Shown piece after piece: positions 29,734 through 40,600 of a stretch of DNA of 64,000 nucleotides. Position numbers and translations under genes: made by a program. The first letter of the stretch is position 1, and every line of letters begins with the position of its first letter. Below the pieces are notes generated by a model. It worked only from the letters and a program-made list of their open reading frames with translations, ran no database searches and had not been told where the DNA came from. The stretch lies in assembly GCF_050947875.1 (NCBI RefSeq), contig NC_134572.1, positions 154,587,105 through 154,651,104 on the forward strand, read 5' to 3'. This DNA comes from Dermacentor variabilis (lineage: Eukaryota > Arthropoda > Arachnida > Ixodida > Ixodidae).

Positions 29734-29736
29734 GTT

Positions 29737-30050
29737 TGTTGCGTAATACAGGGTAGCGTATCGTACTGCTGCCGAATTGTAGAGACGCCTGTTTATCGAA
29801 GCTCGACCGACGTTACTATTAGGTAGCGTGGAGTTGTTGGCGGCTGCAGGCATCCGGAAGACCATGGCGACTAGGCAAGGACGAGACAATTTCTAGTGTG
29901 AAACTGGCACGGTTTATTCAAAGGTTGGTGAAAGACGATGAATGAAGTGATGAAAAGTACATTTCAGAGCCCTTTAAATAGGCTCTCTAATATAGCGGGA
30001 GGGATCTTTCACCCGTCGACGTTACGTGGACAAGGACCCCGCCTGTCGTC
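29737..30050 (-). repeat. 5' LTR of the Ty3-like element (right copy)
   Basis: It starts TGTTGCGTAATACAGGG on the plus strand (the LTR end in minus sense is ...CA) and aligns with the left LTR through AAATAGGCTCTCTAA to CGACGTTACGTG (30029). The minus-strand TATTTAA (near 29978) and AATAAA (plus near 29911-29916) mark promoter and poly(A) site. Beyond 30035 only traces of the 42-bp U3 repeat are visible, so U3 is diverged or truncated. Confidence 0.7.
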
Positions 30051-31386
30051 ATCAGGTTATCAAGGATGCGTCCGTCGATTCCCCCGAATTTTCCGCCGCC
30101 CGTTTGCCCAGCAAACACCACTACAACAACGTGAAACGACGTTACTGTCAGCATTATTACATAGCTAGCTCACCTCTTCTCAGTCGCGGCCCTAGCCACT
30201 ACTTTTTTGGCTTTATGGGCCATTTTTGCCCACTTGTTGCACCAGTGGCTGATCGTTTTCACCGCTGGTCCCTATGCGTTCAGTATCCCCGTGGCCTTCT
30301 CCCACAGCTCGTTTTTTTCGAGCAGTAGTAATACCTGGCAAGACCTCTATAGAAGCTCTCACCAGGTATAGGTGCTGCTCGATGAACTGCAGCGGAATAG
30401 CCAGCTGTCCTTTCTACACTCGTGGGCATTTTGCCGCAATTTTCTCTTTTTAAACTCGGGAATTTCAGCCTGCCCGCAACACAGTCAGATATTTAGAGGC
30501 AAATATTTCGTCTAAGCTAAGCGCCTGCATAATGTTCTCAATTAGATTTTATCATTTTTTAAGTTTTTATACCAAAAATGTAAAAAGTAGAAGTCGCTAC
30601 TCACATTTACCGTCGTAGCAGCTTCTTTCTCGGAGCGTAACCGTCAGCGCAGGGGCGCCTGACCAAGGAAGAATTATCATTGCTGCAGTCACTTTGACGA
30701 AGCTATTGTTCCGTCGTGGCGGTGCCCTATTGAAAGGTGCTGAGTTCCTTGACAGTTCTCAATTCATTTTGTTCCAAATTTTGTCCTCGGGTGTTAAGAA
30801 TAATTCTTGTTGGCCCTTCCCAACGAAGTAGTTACCAAACGTCATACAACACATGCAGCCAAACCCACACAGCAATGCAAGCACTACACGAGCAATATTT
30901 ACTCATCTCATTTTTTTATCTCACGGCTCCTGCAAGCAGCGCCTCCAATTCTTCTCAGACGCAAGTATCGTGCTGTGGGCCGCAATTAGTTGCGCTGCGT
31001 TACGGATACGCTAGGGGCTGTCAGACGTTCGGGTTCAACAGAGGCCGCCATTTTGCCTGCGCTCAATGGCATGCATTGAGTGCATATTCGACGACTATGT
31101 GGCTACGGCTTCGAAAATAGGAGCCCCTGCGTTTGCATTTCCTTAAGCTGCGGCAGCTTTTGCATTGTTAGGTTTCAACATGAATTTGCTTTGCGCAGCA
31201 TGGAAGTCCGCTTTTATTAGGCGTCGTTTCACAAAATAAATCTGCTATATAGCCACGGAAAAAGAGAAGAGAACACGAATGAAACATCCGACCAATGAAG
31301 GGAGCTTTTCATTGGGCTATTCAAAAAACGTCGTGCATGCACAACGACCATTTCCAAAATCAGTGACGTCACGCGAAAAGGCATTG
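30051..31386. other. Region without recognisable genes
   Basis: Contains possible U3 remnant up to about 30330 and then AT-rich sequence. A 127-codon plus frame (30737-31120) has no domain and mixed composition. I see no gene here. Confidence 0.4.
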
Positions 31387-31392
31387 CACTCT

Positions 31393-31590
31393 ACACTCTT
31401 AAGCAAAATTACAACCTTTTACCACGCAATAATAATCGTCATCTGTCGTGTGCGCATTTCTTTTCATTAACGAGCCGAGCCCGATACTTCTGAGTAATGA
31501 ACGGCATGCGCGTTAAGGAAAGGAAATGCGGAAAAGACAGATGACGATTATCGTTGTGCGGCAATAGAGTGTAATTTTTCTTAGGAGTGG
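31393..31590. mobile_element. MITE 1 (foldback, about 198 bp)
   Basis: The left end ACACTCTTAAGCAAAATTAC and the right end (inverse CACTCCTAAGAAAAATTAC) form long imperfect terminal inverted repeats, which extend inwards to the shared AATCGTCATCTGTC, about 54 bp each. It has no coding capacity. Confidence 0.8.
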
Positions 31591-31856
31591 AAGAAAACTT
31601 TACACCCTTTGAGTCGTATCTTGCCGCACAAGAATAAACGTCAAATGTCTTGTCCGCATTTCCTTTCTTTGACGCTGCCAGCCCGGTACTTCCCAGTAAC
31701 GAAGGGCATGCGCGTTATCAGCATGGCATAGCATTGCTGACAGGAAAGTAGTGGGCGCGGCGTTTTCATGATAGGAAACGCAAGCAAGGCAGATGACGAT
31801 TATCGTTGTGTGGCCGATATACACAACAAAGGGTGCACAAAGCTTTTAGAGTGTGG
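31591..31856. mobile_element. MITE 2 (foldback, about 265 bp), related to and abutting MITE 1
   Basis: The left arm AAAACTTTACACCCTTTGAG... and the right arm (inverse AAAAGCTTTGTGCACCCTTTG) pair imperfectly for about 65 bp. The inner part again holds the ATCGTCATCTG core seen in MITE 1. It is non-coding. Exact ends and target duplication are unclear because it touches MITE 1. Confidence 0.7.
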
Positions 31857-32400
31857 CATAAAAATGTCATTTCTAAAAAATCGCACCACAGATGACTGTC
31901 GACTTTTATTCACGTTGTTTTTCGAAGGCAAGTTGTTTAAAGTTTAAATGTCAATGTAGGAGCGAGCGCGCTGCCCAAAGCTTGCTTCGTCAAAGAAACG
32001 TCACGATTCAATGATGGTGCACACTTACCGCGTCATTGCCCTAAAGACATTGCGCTGCCGCCGAGGGAAGCAAGATAACGAAGCTGAACCGCTTAGCAGC
32101 TTCTCATGGAGTCGTGACACGGTGTAAGATATGTCAGGACACAGCACGGTGGATGCACAAGGGACGAGCAACCTAGTTAAAGTACCATTTACGCTCGTGC
32201 GAACCGGGCCGCTGACCGCCTAGCGGTGAAACTTTGCCGGAAGATACGAAAACATACATGAAAGATCTCGTTGCGATAGCAATCAGATGACATCGCACGG
32301 CTCGCCCATGTGACACATACCGTTCGCAGGGCCTGAACTGTTCGTTCCGTCGTCGCCAGCAACACCGCTGTGGCTCTTTAAGCAAGCTGACTGCGATTTT
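31857..32400. other. Region without recognisable genes
   Basis: Mixed-composition DNA with only short frames. It may contain the 5' flank of the THAP-domain remnant. Nothing supportable was seen. Confidence 0.4.
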
Positions 32401-33349
32401 ATGCCAGCGCTGCCCCCGTGGCACGGTGGTGATCGGTTAACTGTAGCGACGGGCCGCAAGTGCTTCGTTGAAAACTGCAACAGTGGCTACGCAAGCTCTA
32501 AAGGAAATGTAATCTTATTTAGTGCTCCTTCCGGCCCGAATAGAGTACAGGACCGGGCAGAAGCCATTCCTCGCAAATACCGCGTAGTGAGCCAGAAATA
32601 TGGCGTTGGCAGCAAGCACTTCATGAAGGAAATGATGGTTGAACGAAGATACTTCGCTCTGTTTGGTAGCAACATTTACTGAACATTCCAAAAAGATCCA
32701 TGCCGGAAAATCACGCCATACCTTGCATTTTCCCACCGGTATACCTAAAGAAGCGGAAATCACCCATTACCAGGAAATCACACCTATCCGCAAGGCCCAG
32801 AAATAAACGACATACAGTAGAAGTTAGCACGGATGATGAGGCATATGAAGCACCATAACATGATGAGATGAGGCAACCATAGTCTGCTCCTGTATACGAA
32901 GATCCGACTGTTACTTCTGCACGAAAAGACTTTTCCTTCGTTGAGCACAAGTGTACATAATTCTATAATTTTAACATTCATGCGGGCTGCCTCACCAGAC
33001 ATCTCGTCACAATGCCCAGCAAGAACTCTGCAGCAGTGGAAATGCAGGCCAGCTCCGCGATCGGTTAGGTCCGTCGGCGGTTCAACTGCTCGGTGCTGCA
33101 TGGAACTACCATTGTGTGCATCAAGAGGGACTTCACAGCTACCGCCTTATGGTATCCGATGAGGATAAAGCCTTCCATCGAAGGCTCTCCTCATCGAAAC
33201 TGTACGCTTTCTTTAAACATTTTCATACTAGGACGCAAGCATCCAACAACAGAAATGTCAGATGTTTGCCAGCTGCGCTGTCAGGGGGACTGGGCCGTTT
33301 TAAGCCGAGCGGTACAATGCCTTCATGAACTGCAACTCTGTCCTGGAGG
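32401..33349 (+). pseudogene. THAP-domain protein remnant (transposase-like or host gene copy)
   Basis: The frame from ATG 32401 (93 aa) reads KCFVENCNSGY, then VILFSAPSGPNRV and AIPRKYR, then GVGSKHFMKEMMVERRYFAL. This is the N-terminal C2CH THAP zinc finger: the first Cys pair is present in CFVENC and the His in SKHF. The third Cys (usually CSKHF) is Gly, so the zinc site is broken. A stop at 32680 is followed in other frames by IPKRSMPENHAIPCIFPPVY and KKRKSPITRKSHLSAR, a typical basic linker, then stops. Traces such as YRLMVSDEDKAFHRRL (near 33140-33200) may belong to the same gene. THAP domains bind DNA and occur in P-element transposases and their domesticated relatives. Which one this was is unclear. 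Confidence 0.65.
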
Positions 33350-34115
33350 CTGATGTCATAGTAAGCATGCAAATGTGCGCTTCGAATGCGGCTTCAAAAA
33401 GGTGAGCAATACCTGGAGTCATAACCGGTGCTCCCTTAGCTCAGCAAAAGAAAACACCCTCCATATATTGCAGTAGGTTGACATTGCGCTTGATGCTGCA
33501 ATGTGTTGCACCGAGTAGCATATCACCCCAACATTGAGTCACGACTATTCTACCGCAGGCACACGGCAAACATAGTTATAGGACTTTTTAGTTAGACTAA
33601 ATTAATGCAAGGAAACTGGCTACAAATATGTCGTAAAAGATACGCACGCTCAAGCACGCGAGTAGGCAAAAGTAAACAAAATAAAAATGGCAGATTCGAC
33701 ATCTTTTTGTCAATTTCACCTTCAGAAAGTGATGTTAGAGAGGTTTAGCTTGTCCGGTATTCGAGTAAACGCAGGCGGACTATGCGTTGGGGCGTAGGGG
33801 CGGAGGTGTAAAAGGGAGCGACGTGCATGGTGCAACCACATGGTGGCGCACAGCTGAAAGAGACAAAGGCAGCTATTATTGGAGTAACCAAGCCTACGTT
33901 ACTTTGCAGATAGTGTCAATTTTTGGCAGGAACACGATTACGCCAGTGCCGAAAATTTACACCACAAGGGAAAATATACGCCCCGTCCGCCTGCGCTTAC
34001 CCGAAAAGTGGATAAGCTAAACCTCTGTATTCCTCCAAATCGCGTGCCATTTCTTCTTGTCTCGCGGATTTACCTATGGTTTCCAAGAGTAGGTGCAAAC
34101 AAGAAAACGTTTGCT
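33350..34115. other. Region without recognisable genes
   Basis: AT-rich with short frames only. No domain or repeat recognised by eye. Confidence 0.4.
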
Positions 34116-34119
34116 CACT

Positions 34120-34123
34120 CCCA

Positions 34124-34159
<36 letters not shown>

Positions 34160-34980
34160 CGAGCAACACACTCTCTCTCGTACGCTCACACATACACACA
34201 CTCCCTCTCTCTCACACGCACACACACAAAGGCGAATTATCTCGCTGCGAATTATTGTGTGTGTGCGCGCACACACACACACACACAATACCCATGCACA
34301 TATATCCATGTGAACACAAACACGCACACTTTTGTCCGCAGGCCTGCATGCTGTAGCAGGGACGCGCCCAGTCGCGCAAGTACATATTCAGATGCCCCCA
34401 TGCATTCACGGCAAGCATGCAGGCGCACACACACATGCACTAACACGCGCATACTGCGCCCACGCACATGCAAATGTAGGCATGCACAACCGCCACGAAT
34501 ACTCACAAACGCACGTACCCATTCGACGGCAGGCAAATGGAAATACAGAGGCACTCGAACGCCCAGAAACACACACTCTCTCTCTCCCTCACACGCGCAC
34601 AAACGCGTACTGTCTCTCCCGATCACGCAAACATACTCTCCCCTCGCGCGTACACTCACGCACTCTGTCCCTCGTAAGAACACACACAGTACACATGAAT
34701 AGACATCCATGCGCACACAAACGCGCACGCATTTCTTATCATGCGTACATGCTAAGACACGAACACACACGTTGGCACACAAACACCTTCATACGCGCCA
34801 ATGCTTGCATCGCAAGAGGGCGCACACACGCACTAAAAGGCGCATACACGCGCACACAGGCACGCACACACCCTGCGAATGTTCACACACGCATACGCGC
34901 ACTCCCACACATGCAAACGCTAATACTTACGCACACGTACGCAAACATATGCGCAGAGCGCACACACACATACAACTGTG
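34120..34980. repeat. CA-rich low-complexity region, about 0.86 kb
   Basis: It starts with an uninterrupted (CA)n run of about 30 bases (34126-34156) and continues as a long degenerate mix of CACA, CACG, CATG and CTCT units, strongly purine/pyrimidine-alternating. Long apparent ORFs on both strands (His/Thr-rich plus, Val/Cys-rich minus) are by-products of the repeat. Alternating CA/CG sequence can adopt Z-DNA in principle. Confidence 0.9.
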
Positions 34981-35955
34981 AAGAGGCACGCTCAAGACGT
35001 GCGCACGCATAATGAGTCTCCACCGTCTCGGTTACCTCTCAAAACCTGCACGTGCAAGCTGACTCATAACACTCCCTCTACCATTACCATTTCGATGCCA
35101 GCTGTAATAAATCGCTTTACGGTTTAAATTTGGCTCTTTTTCTACGTGCCCTCTGCCGGGAGGATGCAAAATGATTTCCTCCTGTCGTGTGATTTCACCG
35201 CCGCTCTCTGACCTGCTATATCGCAGCACCAATGTTCCGGCTACATGCCAAATACATATGTAGTTAGACGGGACAACCCTCTCGTCGTAGTCATTTGAAA
35301 GTTTTTGACGCTTGGGCAATATCCCCAAATATAATTTTGAAAAAATACGTTCCCATTGAGTAAAGCTTCCAAATTGCCGTGCAGTTCTAAGGACAATGTC
35401 TCGAATTCATGGACATTGTGTACTTACAACGTCTGTCGTCTTGCTAATGCCACGTTTCTACGTAGACGGAATGCAACAAAGCCCGTGTGCTGTGCGTTGG
35501 GGGCAAGTTGAAGATTCTCTGGTGGTCAAAATTATTCCAGAGTCTCCTAAAAGAAGGTGCCTCTCAATCAAAGGGATATTTTGGAACGTAAAGCCCCAGT
35601 ATTAAGGGTATTCCATTGTCTTCGTAATGCTGACATTTATCGAAGTAAGAAAAAAAATACAGACCGCAATTGCAGAGCTCCGTGCTCCGCGAGGCGTAAT
35701 CAGAGCGCGAGAAAACGCGTGAAAAATGTAGCTATGCCTTAGCCGGAGCGTAGACGACGAAAGACGCGGGTCCCCCGACCATCGTAATCGGAACGCCGTT
35801 CGCAGCGCGGCCATCGGTCACGCACGAGGCTAATAAAGTTTGCTTAAGAATAATCTTTTATCTGTTAACTCCTAAATAGAGTTGGCTCTAGTGGCCTTTG
35901 AATAGATAAGTAATTTGTGTGAGAAAATGGATATTAGAGCAAAATTAAGCAAGTT
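34981..35955. other. Region without recognisable genes
   Basis: Only short frames on both strands. The longest (35032-35328, minus; 98 aa) has no domain. No repeat was recognised. Confidence 0.35.
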
Positions 35956-37078
35956 TCATGGCACTGGTGAGTCCCTGTCATCAGCATCATCATCAGCCTG
36001 GTTACGCCTACTGCAAGGCAATGGCCTCTCCCATATTCCCCAACAACCCCGGTCATGCACTATTTGTGGCCATGTCGTCCCTGCAAACTTCTTAATCTCA
36101 TCCGCCCACCTAACTTTCTGCCGCCCCCTGCTGCGGTTACCTTCCCTTGGAATACACTCCGTAACCCTTAATGACCATCGGTTATCTTCCCTCATCATTA
36201 CATGTACTGCCCATGCCCATTTCTTTTTCTTGATTTTTACTAAGATGTCATTAACTCGCGTTTGTTCGCTCACACAATCTGCTCTTTTCTTATCCCTTAA
36301 CGTTACACCTATCATTCTTCTCTCCATAGCTCGTTGCGTTGTCCTCGATTTAAATAGAACCCTTTCCGTAAGCCCCCTTGTTTCTGCCCCGTACATGAGT
36401 ACTGGTAAGACACAGCTGTTATACACTTTTCGCTTGAGGGATAATGGCAACTTGCTGTTCATGATCTGAGAATGCCGGCCAAGCGCACCCCAGCCTAGTC
36501 TTATTCTTCGAATTATTCCAATTTAATGATCCGGATGCGCCGTCACTAACTGTCCTAAGTAGATGTATTCCCTTATCACTTCCAGTGCCTCGCTACCTAT
36601 CGTAAACTGATGTTATCTTGCGAGACTGTTAAACATTACTTTATTCTTCTGCAGAGTAATTTTTAGACACCCCCCCCCCCTTCTGCTTTGCCTCTCCAAG
36701 TCAGTGAGCATGCATTGCAGTTAGTCCCCTGAGTTACTAAATAAGGCAATATCATCAGCGAATCGCAATTTACTAAGGTATTGTCCGTTAACTCTGATCA
36801 CCAATTCTTCCCAATCGAGGTCTCTGAATACCTCATGTAAACATACAGTGAATAGCATTGGTGAGATCGTATCTCCCTGCCTGACGCCTTTCTTTATTGA
36901 GATTTTGTTGCTTTCTTTATGGAGAACTACGGTGGCTGTGGAGCCGCTATAGATATCTTTCAGTATTTTTGCATACGGCTCGTCTACACTCTGATTTCGT
37001 AATGCCGCCATGAATGCTGAGGTTTCGACAGAATGAAACGCTTTCTCGTAATCAATGAAAGCTATATATAAGGGTTGG
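35956..37078 (-). pseudogene. RTE LINE ORF2: reverse transcriptase and C-terminal region
   Basis: Minus strand from 37078: YNQPLYIAFIDYEKAF (palm Asp), then LKDIYSGSTATVVLHKES, IKKGVRQGDTISPMLF, and LRFADDIALFS (FADD, about 36745-36770), ending at a stop at 36721. After a degraded stretch with a run of ten or so C (36670-36680) it resumes at 36462: LSLKRKVYNSCVLPVLMYGA, the connection region, AWAVHVMMREDNRW and GRQKVRWADEIKKFAG. These motifs identify the RTE clade. At least two stops/frameshifts are present. Confidence 0.85.
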
Positions 37079-37325
37079 TTATATTCCGCTTCTTCTGCTT
37101 CTTAACCGTCTCAAAAAGTTCATCGAACATGTTAAGGCTGTCACGCATCACAGAAACCTCAGCGCGTAAAGCCTCCATTTCTTTTGCCAACTCAGCATTG
37201 GTCGGCATTGTGTAAAGAGCACGCAATTTGGCAGCAGCGGTATACAGAGAGAAAAAATATGGTTGGAAAGCAAAGGAAAAACAAAGACCAACCTTTGGCG
37301 AAAGTAGATTAGCAACTTGCTATCC
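37079..37325 (-). mobile_element. 5' fragment of a different LINE ORF1 replacing the RTE endonuclease-RT junction
   Basis: Minus strand ATG at about 37206 starts MPTNAELAKEMEALRAEVSV and runs in coiled-coil style to about 37087 (MRDSLNMFDELFETVKK). That is the N-terminus of an ORF1 protein, preceded by about 120 bases that look like 5' UTR. The RTE sequence stops on both sides, and the RTE codons expected between endonuclease and palm are absent. The piece therefore replaced, and did not merely interrupt, the RTE. Confidence 0.55.
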
Positions 37326-37642
37326 TGCTTCTTGCTTACCCTGGCATTGAATTCGCCCATCACTATAGTGCATTTTGTTGTGACTTTACCCATCGCCGAT
37401 CCCACGTCTTCATAGAAGCTTTCGACTTCCTGGTCATCATGACCGGATGCAGGGGCGTAGACCTGTACGACCTTCAATTTGTATAGCTTATTAAGTTCCT
37501 CAACAAGGCCTGCCACCCTCTTCTTAATGCTATAGCATTCCTCTAAGTCCCTAACTATATCCTTATTAATCAGGAATCCGACTCCTAGTTCTCGTCTCTC
37601 CGCTAAGCCCAGGTAGCACAGGGCGTGCGCGCTTTTCAGCAC
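37326..37642 (-). pseudogene. RTE LINE endonuclease fragment
   Basis: Minus strand: LAERRELGVGFLINKDIV, RVAGLVEELNKLYKLKVVQV, YAPASGHDDQEVESFYEDV, and IVMGEFNARVSKKQ (the GDFN motif with Glu for Asp). It ends abruptly at KKQ, where the inserted fragment begins. Sequence further upstream (37650-37760) matches the usual start (WDILGLGEVG, with frame breaks). Confidence 0.8.
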
Positions 37643-38036
37643 TGTATATTATTCTTTTGGCCTCCCAACTTCACCGAGCCCTAATATATCCCACTTAGAG
37701 CCCTCTAATTCCTCCAATAGCACTGGTAGACTCGGCTCACTAGATAACCTTTTTATGTTTAAACGCTGCCAGGTTTAGATTCCAATGGCGGCCCGGATCC
37801 AGGGATTATTAGCACCCTCTGCTGCGTCACAAGTCTGACCGCCACCGTTGTCAGTTGCTTCGCAGCTGCTGGCGACTGAGGATCGGGGTTTGATTGTTGT
37901 GTTAATATAGGAGGTTGTGGTCAAGTATTGCACCAGGGTTGCCAATCCTGCTCTGGTGAGGGAGTGCGTTACCGGTTCTGGTCACGGGATCAGGCCGCGC
38001 TCCAGGTCTTGTTTATTCAATTTCATCAACACGCGG

Positions 38037-38145
38037 ATATTTTTCTTTTTTCTTATCCGGTGGAAAATTGCGCGTTACCGGGATTCGAACAATGGTCCTC
38101 TTGCATGCGAGGCGGATGCTCTACCTCTACGCCACCGCTGCACTT
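38037..38145 (-). repeat. tRNA-derived SINE or tRNA-like repeat
   Basis: Minus strand: an A box-like TGGCGTAGAGGT (plus 38123-38134) and a B box TGTTCGAATCC-type site (plus 38080-38090), 44 bp apart as in a tRNA. GCATGC at the anticodon region resembles tRNA-Ala. The 3' side runs TTTTCCACCGGATAAG then an A-rich tail. The arms do not form a clean cloverleaf, so I read it as a tRNA-derived repeat, not a working tRNA gene. Confidence 0.6.
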
Positions 38146-38582
38146 ACAGTACAGTACTTACAGTACAGAATCCCTGTACTGTGCAGCAAATAAGAAAAAT
38201 GGTCAAAGTGAAAGGTGAAGTGGAAATAAATCATGCAATATATTTTAATATGCACATGGGAAACGAAAATTACTGGTTCAGAATGTTAAGGCGAATTTTT
38301 TTCCTACAGAGCGAAGGAATGTCATTTGGCTGGGATGTCTGGGTGAAACCGACACGTTCTTTGAAGGTCCACACAACCAGGATTGCCTAATAGACGCTAG
38401 GAAGCTATTGATTGGCTGGCATCGACATGATCTAAGCCATGAGATGCGAGGACATTTCAAGGCTCCGCCTTCGGCGGCGTGTGGCTGAACAGTTGTGAAG
38501 CGCTTCGCTCGGCATCACTCGGGACTCGCGAAAACAATAAACCATCGCTCTACTACAGCCGCACAGTCACTGTTCGTGCTTT
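38146..38582. other. Unassigned sequence
   Basis: Begins with a direct repeat ACTTACAGTACAG (38141-38167 area). The rest has short frames only. No gene was recognised. Confidence 0.35.
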
Positions 38583-38981
38583 GTCATTCTAGGATGTGAT
38601 GTGATAACTTTATTTGGAATCCGGCGATTGGAAGGCCCGGGCCTGGGGCCGCCTAGATGGCCACTGGGAGCTGCTGCTCCCGTGCGGCTTCCTTGGATCG
38701 CTGGACGACCCAAAGTCGGTCTTGGAGTTCTGAGCTGCGCAGCACGGCCGACGACCGCGCCCGTAGATTTTCTGGGGAGACTGCCATTTTATTTTCGTGT
38801 ATTTCACATCCCCACAACATGTGTTGAAGGGTGACTCTAACAGAATTGCATAGCTTGCACATATCGCTCTCGCATATATCGGGGTAGAAAGTTTTTAGTT
38901 GCGCGGGACTCGTATAAGTTTCTGTTTGTAGTCGCCTCCTAAAAAAGCTTTCGATAATGCCAACCACGTCATTCTAGGATG
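38583..38981 (-). mobile_element. 5'-truncated LINE insertion (I/R1-type C-terminus) with 14-bp target-site duplication
   Basis: Insert 38597-38967 is flanked by GTCATTCTAGGATG (38583-38596 and 38968-38981), a perfect 14-bp duplication. The minus strand holds 104 aa: FFRRRLQTETYTSPAQL, a CKLCNSVRVTLQHMLWGC finger, and VVQRSKEAAREQQLP, like the C-terminal tail of ORF2 in E1/E2. AATAAA lies on the minus strand (plus 38609-38614), followed by an ATCACATCACA tail. About 370 bp were inserted; the rest was lost on integration. Confidence 0.92.
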
Positions 38982-40600
38982 ATTTCAAAATTTCCTCGCC
39001 ACTCCAGTCAAACTCTACAAGACGATTATTCGAACAAATATTATCGTTTATGCCCAATAAATGAAACATGGACATCGATGACATTCACTCTTTTCGTGGA
39101 ATACTTTTATTCGAATAATCGAATAATCTTTCATTGATATTGCTAACATTATTAAAAATTTTGTAGGAAATATCCAAAATTTTTTGCTTGCTTGAAAATT
39201 TAGAATTCTGCCCTACCATCCATAAAAATTGGCACTGTTATTTTATTAGAAAATTGAGGTTGCTGTACTGTCTGCCCAGTTCCGAAGCTTAAGTTTCGAG
39301 ATTGTGGCAAATGTATTTGACTGTGGCCAATTACATATTCTGCTATTGAAAAGCTAGGTCGAACTTGTACGTGCCTTTAAACGTATGGAGCAGCGGGGAC
39401 GTTAGAATTCACAGGTACACATATTGTCCTATGCGACTCGCTTAAAACGAGTTTACGATGTTGAAGTATTCTTTAAAAAATATTTTTATTCATTCTGCTT
39501 AAAAAGCGTTGTTGAATAATTAGAAAAATGAAGACCGAACTTCTTTTTTCCTCTAAGTTTCTTGCCGAAACCTCAGTGCCGCTACGTAAGTGCGCCATTA
39601 GGAATTTTAGTTATTTTGTGTTTTAGCGTCACATCAGTTCCTATAATTTTCTAGGCTGAGCCTTTCCATTAGTAACAGCACAGTGTAGTTCATTATTGGA
39701 AAACAGGTAAACAGGTAAAACACGACTGCTGGCGAAATGCATGGCTTTTTGAAAAGCCACTGATCGCAGCATTCGAGCCGGATTCCGTCTTTTAGATTAT
39801 TTCTGCCTTGCCGAGTTTCCGTACGTTTCACCATTTCTGAAGACAAGCATAAATATTCCTTAATTCACCCTTTATCTTTAGTGCACCTCTCAAAGTGAAA
39901 ATCGAGCAAATCAAGGCAATAAAACTGTATGTAAAAAGCGGCACCTTAAGGTATTGCACTATAAGTGCGTGAATTCAAGTTGTGCAACCGGAAAGGGCGG
40001 CGCCATGCAAGATGGCTTGCGTCGAGATTGAGAACTAGTGGATGTCTGTGGAGGCTTTTTTGTTAGAAGGAGACAGCAAGCCCAACCATGCGGTCATTTT
40101 GCAGAGAACCGTTAAAGCGGAATAATTTGAAACGGTACTACGAGTGGGGAGAGGGGGAGGGGAATGCTGCTGGAAAATGCCGTTTAAGATTGTCAACCTC
40201 GCGGCTCACGTGCACTTATAGTAGGTTAACGCTGTGCTGAAATACCTTCACAAAACTTTTGTTTACCCATTACGTTGTGTTTTAGGCTGTTGTCGAATTA
40301 CGGTGCAAAGCCTAGTGTACCACGAAATCTAGTCATGGACCTTTCATGTGACAAGGTTCAACACGGGTGCGTGAAGAAGCAGACTATTCTACACAGCAGC
40401 CATGGTCTACAATGACTGGGAGGGTTTGCAGAGACAGCTTCGCTAGTCAAAGATTCGTTTAGACCAACATGTAATGCTTCTGGCGCAGTAAACGAGGTTG
40501 GAGCTCAAGAAATCGCTGACATCTGTTGATGTTTTTATGTTTACTTTTTTTACGTAGATATCATCGTAGATTTGCAGTGTAGAAATAGTACTTCGCACTT
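38982..40600. other. Region without recognisable genes
   Basis: AT-rich DNA with short frames only and scattered ATTCGAATAATCG-like AT runs near 39030-39130. Nothing supportable was seen. Confidence 0.35.

Larger units (their letters stand above)
23877..30050 (-). mobile_element. Ty3-like LTR retrotransposon with integrase upstream of RT (Gmr1-like order), decayed
   Basis: Two diverged direct repeats (about 23877-24173 and 29737-30029 for the comparable part) flank minus-strand gag and pol. A primer-binding-like site lies next to the right LTR. The domain order read 5' to 3' on the minus strand is gag (29456-28316), protease (about 28314-28105), integrase (27742-26570), RT (26560-25798), RNase H (25534-25106). 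Many stops and frame breaks and about 10% or more LTR divergence by eye show an old insertion. In most Ty3-like elements integrase follows RNase H; this order is that of the Gmr1 group. The outer U3 ends are not exactly placed. Confidence 0.8.
35956..38036 (-). mobile_element. RTE-type LINE, minus strand, internally disrupted
   Basis: Endonuclease sequence (37320-37642) and RT plus C-terminus (37078-35956) of one RTE-like LINE lie in the right order but are separated by a foreign 245-bp piece. Upstream (37650-38036) decayed 5' sequence continues in the same sense. The 3' end carries a short TGATGATGCTGATGA repeat tail (about 35965-35995), typical of RTE elements. The copy is inactive. Confidence 0.78.

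Noticed and set aside
34120..34980. CRISPR-like or satellite array
   Set aside because: No constant-length repeat/spacer pattern; degenerate dinucleotide repeat only.
34076..35012. Several long ORFs on both strands (up to 226 codons)
   Set aside because: They are translations of CA-rich low-complexity DNA (His/Thr or Val/Cys repeats) without any domain.
38037..38145. Functional tRNA gene
   Set aside because: A/B boxes are present, but the arms pair poorly and an A-rich tail follows; a repeat is more likely.
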